Positions 34,683 through 46,100 of a DNA stretch of 64,000 nt are shown here, piece by piece. The first letter of the stretch is position 1. Each line of letters starts with the position of its first letter. The stretch spans positions 3,844,001 through 3,908,000 of the forward strand of contig JAGUCH010000005.1 of NCBI GenBank assembly GCA_019096065.1. Direction: 5' to 3'. The notes below the pieces were generated by a model that did not search any database, had not been told where the DNA came from, and worked only from the letters and a program-made list of their open reading frames with translations. This DNA comes from Paracyclopina nana. Taxonomy: Eukaryota; Arthropoda; Copepoda; Cyclopoida; Cyclopettidae. Position numbers and translations under genes: made by a program.

Positions 34683-36274
34683 CTAGAGCAATTTCCAAAC
34701 GTCTTGGCCTCCTTTTGCTTGAATGGCGACATCATTCACTTTGGCGTCCTCAAGAATATCGAACCCATCCGACTCGAGCATCAGCTGCTCAATTTGATCA
34801 TCGTCTAATTGCTCCATACTATAAGAGGAAATTGAACGATATTTAGGCATGGTTCACCTGCTTATAATATCTGATATTTTGTCAAAACATCGGAGCGAAA
34901 TACTGAGAAACTGAGAATTTAGATACTGTAGTAGGATGGCTTTTGGTACCAAAAGACCGAATCCGAAGAAAAAATCTGAAAAATGATTTTGGAAGTACCT
35001 CATATTTGCACATATATCAGCATAATATCGCTCGATATTTTGATCATAATATCGCAGGTGAACCAGGCCTTAATTTGGAAAGCCTTCAAAAAACGTACCT
35101 TGTCATGCTATCAGCTTCGGAAAATTCGTCATCGGACAGCCTTCGAACGGTCAAGTGTTGCATTTTTGAGCAACTATTACTGACTTCGTTTGAATATTGC
35201 TTGCATGGGCTTTGAGCTGGCGAGGAAGCCGAAGTTGAAGTATTGGCGGAGTGAGCCGAACTGGGCGAAGCATTAATCAAATCGGATTTGACTTTGCTCA
35301 GCATTCCACCACCACCAACAGCTGGCTCCATTTTGTTCTTGCTGCTCAGATCCTCCGAGCCTGAGAGTTTTTTCGTTTTATTTGCATTTTTTCCTTCGTG
35401 TTCACTACCACAGCCTGGCAACAAAGATGCCTAGAAATGGAAAAAGGAAAACTGAAGAACAACTTCTAGAAATGCAGCTGCTGCGAGGAGATACATTTTT
35501 GTACTCAATTAGCTATTGATGTACGAGCCTGATTGTACGAAGCACAAAAGCTACACTATAATAGACAAGTGACAATGGGAAGGCAAGATTGCTGAAAGTG
35601 CTGGAAAAAGCAATATTTTTATTCACCTAAAAGTACGCATTTAATCCCTCAAAGCGCAAAAAAGGTGGTGGGTGACCTTCCGAGTGAATCCACTTTTCAT
35701 TTTAAAAGCTTGCTTTCGAAACTCTATTTCAATCGAAGCTCAAGAGCAATTAGTGCAAATATCAGTCTAAGGTTTCCCAAACAACAGTTTTTATCTCATG
35801 TAAAGCAATGTATTTGTATAGCCATGATGTAACGTACTATATCATTTTTTTTTAAAGTGAGGTCTATCCAAGCCAGATTTAAGGCCGACGAGCTCCCTTC
35901 AATTAAATTAATGAGCATGAAATTGATTAACAAGAATAGACCCGAAAAATCTAATTAACTATGGATTACGAAAACCGCTGATTCAAATGCAAGCGAGGTA
36001 TTAATTTTGACTTGAAGTCGATCTGATATATTTTGCATAAGCTGAAAACTAATTTTGCAACATGTTTTTCTCATTTTCTTAAGGTGCTTTTCTAGCATTT
36101 TCCCGAGGCTTACGTGAACAGGACAATGTCTATCTACATAACTCAACATAATGAAGGTCAAACCATTTACCTCATGTCCATCACTATTAGATCCAGGAGC
36201 TGTTACGTTGAGTCGCGTACCGTCAGTTTCATCTCCGTCATGATCACAAGCTTGACTGACATCAATAGGACAAC
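34683..36274 (-). CDS. Unrecognised Ser-rich, acidic-tailed protein (3' exons; 5' end not found)
   Basis: Three exons with good GT-AG signals and consistent phases: 36274-36171, 35430-35099 and 34818-34683 (stop TAG). They encode about 190 residues: an Asp/Gly-rich start, a Lys/Ser-rich middle with a Ser/Ala/Thr run, a possible phospho-motif RRLSDDEFSEAD, and an acidic amphipathic C-terminus (QLDDDQIEQLMLESDGF) ending VWKLL. The last part could be an interaction or activation helix. I do not recognise the family. The upstream exon(s) should end in phase 1 and lie above 36275; none is clear before the repeat block at 37.1 kb, so they may lie beyond it or be very short. Confidence 0.55.
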
Positions 36275-37162
36275 CTGAAATAATCAAATTAATTAAATGA
36301 CAGACGACAAAATGATTAGCTCATCATAAGAAAATGGAGTGACTTGATAGGAGACTTGCACAGGCCTATGTTCATCTAAATATTGCTTCGGTACGAACAA
36401 TTCCTCCGGTAAAAACTTGATTCGATTTGAGCAGAAATCATGCATGATAATGGTTTTCAAGCTTGCTATTTCTAGCGTTTGACAATTTTCCGCTAAATTA
36501 CTCTCATTTGTGATGCGCACAAGAGTTAAGGGTCAAGATAGATCATCTTGGGTCAAGATTTGAAAATACACCATTCTTTCTTCGAGTAAATGATAGACAA
36601 CATATATTGAGCGCTTTTGAATCTACGATAAGTGATAGCTTATGACGCTCCAATTAACGGTGAGTTTTTTATTAGCAAGTATGCTTATTAGGAATATCAT
36701 GTCAGTGTGACAAGAAAATGGTACTTGTTCGCTGGATTTTTGGTAGTCCTGATACCCTTGTGGATTTTTTCGGAATTCGCATCACATCTCAAAGGAACCA
36801 AAACAAACAGCTACTTTCGACTTTCTATCAACTGCCTTGATAAAAGATGACCTGATCAGGAATTCTCGAGTCGTCTTACGCAACGAGAAAGACGCTTGAG
36901 CATTGAATTGATCGCTAAAATCAAAATACATTCGAATTCGAGGGATGCATGCTTTTATGTCCTGTTCATGTACGCCCCAAACTCCTTAGGAAAATGCACC
37001 AAAAACACCTCAAGGAAAGGAGAAAAATTGTCTTATGACAAGCGCCAGCTGATACTAAAAAAATCAGATCGACTTTAAGCCAACTAGAAAGTAAACAAAT
37101 ATAATTTGGGCAACTAAGCGGCCACACGCATGTGTCCAGCTCACGGAAATCACGATTTTTTC
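36275..37162. other. AT-rich interval, no recognised gene
   Basis: It may contain an upstream exon of the preceding minus-strand gene, but no exon could be supported by splice phase and coding quality. Confidence 0.3.
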
Positions 37163-37764
37163 GAGCAGTGTTATTTTTCTTCATAGCGGTCCCCGGCTCA
37201 CAGCCAGGCCTTTCAGTGACTAATTGCCCGACCAATCTCAAGACACACCATTACTAATTTGGTCCCACAGTTTGTGTCTCACCATAAGATGTGTCCCACC
37301 ATGACTTTTAATCCCAACATTTCATTTTTGTCCTACCTTCCAATTGTCCCACCTTGAATTTTCAGTGACTATCTCTCCCCACATTTTGTGTCTCACCATA
37401 AGATGTGTCCCACCATGACTTTTAATTCCTACCGCGACCCACCGCAACCTACCTCAACCCCACAAAGTGTTCCCTGGGGGCCCTAGGACCCCGATTTTGA
37501 CCCCAATTTAGGGCCCCGCCCCCACTATTTACTCCGAAATTAAGCTACTGAGCACATTACTGACCCACTATACCTTACAGTGACCCTAACTTTGGCCCCC
37601 TGACCCCAAATTTGACCCTATTTGGGGGGTATGGAGGGGGTTTTGGGGCGCCCCAAATTTGGACCCCATTTTTTCACAGATAATACTCGGAACGAGCCCA
37701 AAACTTATTTTCACTTACAGCTGAGTCCTTTATGGAGCCAACTCAGCACAGTGAGCTGATTTCA
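37163..37764. repeat. Partial direct copy of the foldback arm
   Basis: Starting at AGCAGTGTTATTTTTCTTC, this block repeats the arm sequence that recurs near 38255-39110 (CGGTCCCCGGCTCACAGCC, satellite units, the C/G-rich block, and GTGAGCTGATTTCAAA), but with fewer satellite units. It ends exactly where the complete arm begins (37765). Confidence 0.75.
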
Positions 37765-38339
37765 AATTGAAGGGTTGTATTTTTCAAGGTTTTGCTTAAT
37801 TTGAATTGGGAAACCGGCTAACGACAGCAAGTTAAAAAGCCCGGTTCCAAAAAGAAAAATCAGCATAGTCAGGAGACATAACTTGACTTATAAGCATAGT
37901 CATGTCACTGCTAGCTCGCGCTCTCAGCTCGACCTGACTTAACTGGTTTACCGTTCTATACTAACTTGGCTGTGGATGAACACCGCATTAATGCCCTGTT
38001 CATGTATTAAGAATGCCTTAAGGTATGGAAAAAATTGTCATAAGGATAAGTGAATCTGTTGCTGACTGCTACTCTACGAGTTCAGCTTGGGGCCGAGCAG
38101 CGTTTTTAATGGCAATTTTTTCTATTTTGTCTCATGGTTTTCTGCTTTTTTTCAAAACAAACTAGCTTTCTTAACGTTTCTTTGATAAGAGATGAAATTT
38201 GACTAGTCATTTTGCTCAAAATGGCTAAAATGCGGAGTGCTTAGTCGTGTGGCCAGCAGTGTTATTTTTCTTCAAAGCGGTCCCCGGCTCACAGCCAGGC
38301 CTTTCAGTAACTAATTGCCTGACCAATCTCAAGACACAC

Positions 38340-38770
38340 CATAACTATCTGTCCCACCTTTAATTTGGTCCCACAGTTTGTGTCTCACCATAATATGTGT
38401 CCCACCATGACTTTTAATCCCACCATTTCATTTTTGTCCCACCTCCCAATTGTCCCACCTTGAATTTTCAGAGACCATCTCTCACCACAGTTTGTGTCTC
38501 ACCATAATATGTGTCCCACCATGACTTTTAATCCCACCATTTCATTTTTGTCCCACCTCCCAATTGTCCCACCTTGAATTTTCAGAGACCATCTCTCACC
38601 ACATTTTGTGTCTCACCATGATATGTGTCCCACCATGACTTTTTTATCCCACCATTTCATTTTTGTCCCACCTCCCAATTGTCCCACCTTGAATTTTCAG
38701 TGACTATCTCTCCCCACATTTTGTGTCTCACCATAAGATGTGTCCCACCATGACTTTTAATTCCTACCGC
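38340..38770. repeat. Satellite array, left arm (about 3-4 units)
   Basis: Tandem copies of a roughly 115 bp unit marked by TGTCCCACCATGACTTTT and CCCAATTGTCCCACCTTGAA, in reverse orientation to the array at 42411-43500. Confidence 0.85.
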
Positions 38771-39590
38771 GACCCACCGCAACCTACCTCAACCCCACAA
38801 AGTGTTCCCTGGGGGCCCTAGGACCCCGATTTTGACCCCAATTTTGACCCCAATTTAGGGCCCCGCCCCCACTATTTACTCCGAAACTAAGCTACTGAGC
38901 ACATTACTGACCCACTATACCTTACAATGACCCTAACTTTGGCCCCCTGACCCCAAATTTGACCCTGTTTGGGGGGTATGGAGGGGGTTTTGGGGCGCCC
39001 CAAATTTGGACCCCATTTTTTCACAGATTATACTCGGAGCGAGCCCAAAACTTATTTTCACTTACAGCTGAGTCCTTCATGGAGCCAACTCAGCACAGTG
39101 AGCTGATTTCAAAACTGCTGAGTCACTTTCTCAGTACTTTGTATCTCGGAAACGGTGAGAGATATCAAAAAACTTATTTAGCAAAAGTTGCTCAGCACCC
39201 CAAAAATACCCTGAAATACCAAGTCTCAGCATCTCAGCCAAGTGACTTTGCAATCCAAAATGACAAGATACAGCAAAGTCATTGAAGCAAAAGTTGTTGC
39301 AAATAAATCAGACATCTTTTTGACTGAGTCTCAGCATTGTAAATAACCAACTCAGCAACTCTAAATGTTGAGCTAGAGAGCTGAAATGTAATATTCATGT
39401 AGCCCTTGATGTCCCCATCATTTCTTATTTTATGAAATTTTCTGAGAGACCACTACTTCTGGGGCCCGATTTCCACACTTTGACCCACAATATCACAGCA
39501 ACAGAGCATCTCAGCACACTTCAATTTACTGTTTTGATGTCAGGACGAGCTCCTCTACAAGTTTTGATTCATAGTCAAGTCCATCACATG

Positions 39591-39741
39591 ACTTGGGAAA
39601 AAGTCGAGTTTTCCTAAGGGGGTACACTAGAAAAAGTGGCCGATTTTTCATAGTGGTCCGATTGAACTGAAACTTAGTACCATTGTTCTCCCTCATATTC
39701 TGAGCAGATAATCTCAAGTAAACATATGCCCAAAAACGCTC
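39591..39741. repeat. Inner inverted repeat, left copy
   Basis: ACTTGGGAAAAAGTCGAGTT... to ...ATATGCCCAAAAACGCTCA is the diverged reverse complement of 41114-41263, nested inside the larger palindrome. Confidence 0.7.
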
Positions 39742-41113
39742 AGAAGCGGAGTTATTCAGCCTCCCATTTGACCCCATTTTTAGGTTTTTACCTTCTAACT
39801 CAGCAGAATGATGAGATATATCAAATGTCTTTACATATAAATGATTACTGTCTTAAAGGCTATTAGAAAGTGCCATCAGTTTTTATCACAACTCATCTGG
39901 TTCTCTGCTGAGCAGGGTTTTATGCTGAGCATATCTGGCTAAATAACTCCGCTGCTGAGCTGCTCAGCACCAAATCCTTTGGTGTGCTGACTCATAGCAT
40001 CTATTAGATCATTTGTACCAATTCTCAGCCCAATCGGAGAACTCAGCTGCACTTTTTCAGGGGGCTTAGCAGTAGTAAACTTTGACAATCGATATCTCAG
40101 CAACGGAGCGTCATAGCTCAGATCAATTTACTGTTCTGAAGTCGGGCTGAGCTCCTCTACAACTTTGTACTTCAAAGTCAAGTCCACAAGTTCCAAGTCC
40201 GCTTGTTCTGTACTACTCAGAGCTCAGCGCTATCTCAGCTCGTAGTAGTCCGATTTTAAAACTGTTTACTTTAATGGAATTCTGAGACTCAGCAGATCAT
40301 TTTTTTATTTCTTTGCAAACTTGATATCTCCACTTTTACTTGCGCTAGTTCTTAACAAAAAGCTCTATGTAGTATGTAGTACATAAGGCTGCGTTTCATC
40401 CGTCTATTCAATGCCAAAATTTGAAAAATGCCCCGATTTTTGATATCTTTTCATTTTTGGAAATGGGAGATCAAACTGAACACTTTTTGTTACATAGAAA
40501 ACAAGATATCTCAGCTCCTTGTCTCCGTTTAACTCAGCAGTTAGGCTGCTATTTAGCGGTAAACTTTGGCGCGCGATATCTCCGGTTTTAGGCAAGATAT
40601 CTTGCCCCAATTTGAACTTATGAAGTCAGGGCAACCTCCTCTGCATGGTTTATTAGTAGTTAAAGACCGCATTTCAACTTTAAATTGATCGGCCGAAATT
40701 TGACGAGAAGCGTTTTCCACGGAAAATTCCACTGTAAAAAAATCCAAGAAAGCAGTAGAAGGAAGACTTGGCAGAAAAAATTACCTCTTTTCCCGCAGTT
40801 TCAGCCCCAAAAAGAGCCCAAATTCGGGCCAAAATGAAAAGTAAACAAAGACTATATAGTAAACTTCGGCGCGCAATATCTCAACAACGGAGCGTCCAAT
40901 TGCACTTCTTTTTGTGGCTATGAATTTGTCTTGACATTCTCTATAATTTTTATTTCTAAGCAAACTCAGCATCTCCCCTTCATGTCTCCGTAAAACTTGG
41001 CAGGCGGGCTGCTATTTAGCAGTACTGGCGGCATCTTGTCTCTGTAAATCTCAGCAGATGGATGATTAAAAAGTGCTAAACTTTGAAGCATGATATCTCC
41101 GGTTCTAGCCTGA

Positions 41114-41263
41114 TGAGCATTTTTGGGCATATGTTTATTAGGGATTATCTGCTCAGAATGTGACGAGATCAATCGTACCAAGTTTCAGCTCAAGCGGAGC
41201 ACTTAGAAAAATCGGCCACTTTTTCTGGGCCCCCCTTAGGAAAACTCGACTTTTTCCCAAGTC
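41114..41263. repeat. Inner inverted repeat, right copy
   Basis: Reverse-complement partner of 39591-39741; it ends AACTCGACTTTTTCCCAAGT. Confidence 0.7.
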
Positions 41264-42410
41264 ATTTTATGGAATAGACTATAACTTGTAGACGGTGCGG
41301 GAATCAAAAGTTTGTGTTATGAATTCATGAATTTTGAGGCTTAATGGGTATCGTTGGAAAGCTTGAACCTTTGGACATCTTTCTTGTTTTCTGGCAAAAT
41401 GAAAAACATTATTATGAATTCCTCGTAACAGCAAAAAATTAATGATGCATTAGTTTTTTCGTGACACTTTTCTGGGTTGCCTTGGAAATATTGAATTTTC
41501 CCGGTTTTTTCCTCTTTAATTTAATTCTTTCTACTTTTACAAAAAAGATGTAAAAAGGCTATCTTTCCAACAATATCATTTAAAAGTCCTGTACTTCTTG
41601 AATATGTGACAATAAGTTTATACTCCCGTACCGTCCAATTTTGAACGGTCAGACTATATATATATGTATATATATAAATATATAAATTTCAGCTCTCTAG
41701 CTCAACATTTAGAGTTGCTGAGTCGGTTGTTTACAATGCTGAGACTCAGTCAAAATGATGTCTGATTTATTTGCAACAACTTTTGTTTCAATGACTTTGC
41801 TGTATCTTGTCATTTTGTGCTGCTGAGTCAGTTGATTACTTTGCTGAGACTCAGTCAAAGAGATGTCTGATTTATTTACAACAACTTTTGCTTCAATGAC
41901 TTTGCTGTATCTTGTCATTTTGGATTGCTGAGTCACTTGGCTGAGATGCTGAGACTTGGTATTTCAGGGTATTTTGGGGTGCTGAGCAACTTTTGCTAAA
42001 TAAGTTTTTTGATATCTCTCACCGTTTCCGAGATACAAAGTACTGAGAAAGTGACTCAGCAGTTTTGAAATCAGCTGACTGTGCTGAGTTGGCTCCATAA
42101 AGGACTCAGCTGTAAGTGAAAATAAGTTTTGGGCTCGTTCCGAGTATAATCTGTGAAAAAATGGGGTCCAAATTTGGGGCGCCCCAAAACCCCCTCCATA
42201 CCCCCCAAATAGGGTCAAATTTGGGGTCAGGGGGCCAAAGTTAGGGTCACTGTAAGGTATAGTGGGTCAGTAATGTGCTCAGTAACTTAATTTCGGAGTA
42301 AATAGTGGGGGCGGGGCCCTAAATTGGGGTCAAAATCGGGGTCCTAGGGCCCCCAGGGAACACTTTGTGGGGTTGAGGTAGGTTGCGGTAGGTCGCGGTA
42401 GGAATTAAAA

Positions 42411-43500
42411 GTCATGGTGGGACACATCTTATGGTGAGACACAAAATGTGGGGAGAGATAGTCACTGAAAATTCAAGGTGGGACAATTGGGAGGTGGGAC
42501 AAAAATGAAATGGTGAGATTAAAAGTCATGGTGGGACACATCTTATGGTGACACACAAAATGTGGTGAGAGATGGTCTCTGAAAATTCAAGGTGGGACAA
42601 TTGGAAGGTGGGACAAAAATGAAATGGTGGGATTAAAAGTCATGGTGGGACATATATTATGGTGGGACACCAAATGTGAGGAGAGATAGTCACTGAAAAT
42701 TCAAGGTGGGACAATTGGGAGGTGGGACAAAAATGAAATGGTGGGATAAAAAAGTCATGGTGGGACACATATCATGGTGAGACACAAAATGTGGTGAGAG
42801 ATAGTCACTGAAAATTCAAGGTGGGACAATTGGGAGGTGGGACAAAAATGAAATGGTGGGATTAAAAGTCATGGTGGGACACATCTTATGGTGAGACACA
42901 AAATGTGGTGAGAGATGGTCTCTGAAAATTCAAGGTGGGACAATTGGGAGGTGGGACAAAAATGAAATGGTGGGATTAAAAGTCATGGTGGGACATATAT
43001 TATGGTGGGACACCAAATGTGAGGAGAGATAGTCACTGAAAATTCAAGGTGGGACAATTGGGAGGTGGGACAAAAATGAAATGGTGGGATAAAAAAGTCA
43101 TGGTGGGACACATATCATGGTGAGACACAAAATGTGGTGAGAGATGGTCTCTGAAAATTCAAGGTGGGACAATTGGGAGGTGGGACAAAAATGAAATGGT
43201 GGGATAAAAAAGTCATGGTGGGACACATATCATGGTGAGACACAAAATGTGGTGAGAGATGGTCTCTGAAAATTCAAGGTGGGACAATTGGGAGGTGGGA
43301 CAAAAATGAAATGGTGGGATTAAAAGTCATGGTGGGACACATATTATGGTGAGACACAAACTGTGGTGAGAGATGGTCTCTGAAAATTCAAGGTGGGACA
43401 ATTGGGAGGTGGGACAAAAATGAAATGGTGGGATTAAAAGTCATGGTGGGACACATATTATGGTGAGACACAAACTGTGGGACCAAATTAAAGGTGGGAC
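42411..43500. repeat. Satellite array, right arm (nine 114-115 bp units)
   Basis: The word ATTCAAGGTGGGACAATTGG (one copy with GGAAGG after it) begins at 42471, 42585, 42699, 42814, 42928, 43042, 43157, 43272 and 43386, spacings 114-115. A variant unit (ACATATATTATGGTGGGACA) recurs 342 bp apart, i.e. every three units. Within each unit GGTGGGA recurs several times, so the unit itself grew from a shorter motif. Confidence 0.9.
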
Positions 43501-44087
43501 AGATAGTTATGGTGTGTCTTGAGATTGGTCAGGCAATTAGTTACTGAAAGGCCTGGCTGTGAGCCGGGGACCGCTTTGAAGAAAAATAACACTGCTGGCC
43601 ACACGACTAAGCACTCCGCATTTTAGCCATTTTGAGCAAAATGACTAGTCAAATTTCATCTCTTATCAAAGAAACGTTAAGAAAGCTAGTTTGTTTTGAA
43701 AAAAAGCAGAAAACCATGAGACAAAATAGAAAAAATTGCCATTAAAAACGCTGCTCGGCCCCAAGCTGAACTCGTAGAGTAGCAGTCAGCAACAGATTCA
43801 CTTATCCTTATGACAATTTTTTCCATACCTTAAGGCATTCTTAATACATGAACAGGGCATTAATGCGGTGTTCATCCACAGCCAAGTTAGTATAGAACGG
43901 TAAACCAGTTAAGTCAGGTCGAGCTGAGAGCGCGAGCTAGCAGTGACATGACTATGCTTATAAGTCAAGTTATGTCTCCTGACTATGCTGATTTTTCTTT
44001 TTGGAACCGGGCTTTTTAACTTGCTGTCGTTAGCCGGTTTCCCAATTCAAATTAAGCAAAACCTTGAAAAATACAACCCTTCAATTT

Positions 44088-46100
44088 CAGCTTTTCAAAG
44101 CCCTCAACTTCAATAACTGCAACTTTGAAGCATTAAAGAGACAAATGGTTGCAGGAAAAATCCAGTTATGTCATTGTCATCAATGCAATGCATAGCTGAG
44201 CCATAGATAATGAAAAGAGCGTTTTTAATGTAAGATTGTAACAGCAACTCTTGAATGATACTCGACATTAATCTCCTAGATATTTTTAGATATTTTCGTC
44301 CAAAACAGCTTTCAGTCAGATCCCCAAGCCTGATATGGCACAACCATTATAAATAAGTAGCCAGGAGAAGTTTTTGAAGCTGAACAAAAAAGTTGGCCAA
44401 CTTTTGAGAGAAGTCAAACTGGAAACTTATGACATTGCCCTAAATCCAAATGTCTTGACATCATGCGTACCAAAGTATCATTTCATACTAGTACTTTGGC
44501 AAAAATCTGCTAAAGTAAGATTTGATCGATTGGCTTTGGAAAACGCCCAGGGATATAATAGCAACCACTTCACGAAAATCGCTCCAGACAACTAGTTTAG
44601 CTAGCAAGCAGATCATCTGGTATCTTCGTGGGTCGTAAAAATAGACTTAATGCGCCTAATTTAAAAGCCTTAGATAGAAAATGTGTCTGTAATCCAAAGC
44701 AAACAGTTAAGCTTCTATGGCATTTGTTCCACGTAAAAGCAGAGCGTTTTGAATGACGGCTTTCCAAAACACGCACAATTCGTATTGAATCCGCTTTTTG
44801 CAGGTAAATGCGAAAATTCGATTGCTTTTCCCTTCATCCGTCTACATCTGCTGATCTGGTAAATTCCTGTAGAAAAGTACGAGTATCCATGCACTACCTC
44901 TCATCTTCCATAACCTTCTTGATGTTTCAGCCTACTTTTATGCAGATAGTGCGATTGTGTATGTTGCGTTCAAGCTAAGCACAACCAAGGAAGTTTGTGA
45001 GAGTATCGCGATTACAAAAACTGCAGACAAGAAGTTCGAGAAGAGTCTTGCTCAGCTTTCAATTTTGCTAAATTCGGATTCGTGCGCAGATCATGTTTCG
45101 CCTTAATTTTTTAATGTGGGCTCGAATTTGATTTTCATACGTCTAATTGACCCCGACTAGTGGCACTTAAGCACGAAAAGAGATTTCACAGAGAAGAATT
45201 CATAGTTATAGTATACCCCAGCTGTAATGAGAGTTTGGTACACATAGAGCTTAATTGACCAGATGAACGTTAGCAAGCATGGTCACCATTTTCTGGTTTG
45301 CTCAAGTTTTCATAATTCTGATTGATCAAAACACTTCAAACTCATGTGACCAAAAGAGGTGGGAAAAGGGGTTTACTTAAAGCTTTCAAAAGTGAGTAAA
45401 AATGATCAGTACTAAAATAGGAGGCTTAAGTAAAACGCAATTTTACGGAAGGAAAAAATTTCCTTTATAGATGAACACAGCATTAGACCAAAAGTTATGA
45501 AAGTACGTAATCTTCCATATCAAGCATAACCTTGAATTTTCAATCTTGGAAAAATCCCCAGAAAAGAAGCCAAGATGGATAACGAAGGATTTGCGTAATT
45601 TTTCTCAGTTACATGTCACTGTCTTTTTTCCTTTCTCCTTTTAACTTTGTAATACAAACAGAGACGCAAATATTTACTTGTGAGGTTTCTTTTAAGAAAA
45701 ATCGCGTTCTTTGCAAATACAGCAATAGAAATGATAACTTTTTGCAGCCTCACTTTTGCGCATCTTATATCACATATACTGGCATGGCACGATCGCAAAG
45801 ATACAAGAAAATTGACATAACCTTTGATTGATGCTTAGCTATGTTATATTACATGAGTATAAGAGGTCCCTGTGGATTATGCCAACGCTGTTATCTCCAC
45901 ATGAAAAGAATAAAGAAGGGAGCAAAAAGGTACGGTTAAGTTGCTCCAAGGAGAAGCAAGTCACAGAACCTGCACCGCAAACAAAGCATAAAGCTGCATG
46001 CCATTGTTATTAACCTCAAAATAACCGTGGAGAGGTCACGCGCACAGCGCACGTGTTTTTTTTTCTACCGCTACAAAGCCAAGAAATCCCTTAATTGACT
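44088..46100. other. Intergenic DNA, no recognised gene
   Basis: Short open frames without family resemblance. It may include the 3' UTR, or a missed last exon, of the minus-strand SH3BP5 gene. Confidence 0.35.

Larger units (their letters stand above)
39388..41685. other. Spacer (loop) of the foldback element
   Basis: Non-coding. Very rich in CTCAG/GCTGA words. It contains an inner diverged inverted repeat (39591-39741 against 41114-41263) and ends in an (AT)n run near 41655-41684. The interval 41264-41640 looks unique. Confidence 0.6.
37765..44087. mobile_element. Foldback-like element with satellite-containing long inverted repeats
   Basis: Left arm 37765-39387 (1.6 kb) and right arm 41686-44087 (2.4 kb) are near-identical reverse complements around a 2.3 kb spacer. 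The outer ends (AATTGAAGGGTTGTATTTTT and its complement) match to the base. Arms differ mainly in the number of 114-115 bp satellite units. Each arm also carries a C/G-rich block with long runs (for example GGGGGGTATGGAGGGGG). No transposase or other coding sequence was seen. The architecture, long TIRs built from tandem repeats around a non-coding loop, is that of foldback (FB/TU-type) transposons. The class assignment is inference; a segmental inverted duplication is the alternative. Confidence 0.75.

Noticed and set aside
37600-37680. Strong G-quadruplex claim for the GGGGGGTATGGAGGGGG block
   Set aside because: Only three good G runs lie close together; without folding data this is not more than G-rich sequence.
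38959-39285. 108-codon open frame in the foldback arm (and its mirror at 41964-42218)
   Set aside because: It lies entirely in repeat DNA, is mirrored in the other arm, has no family resemblance and is disrupted in the partial copy at 37.6 kb.
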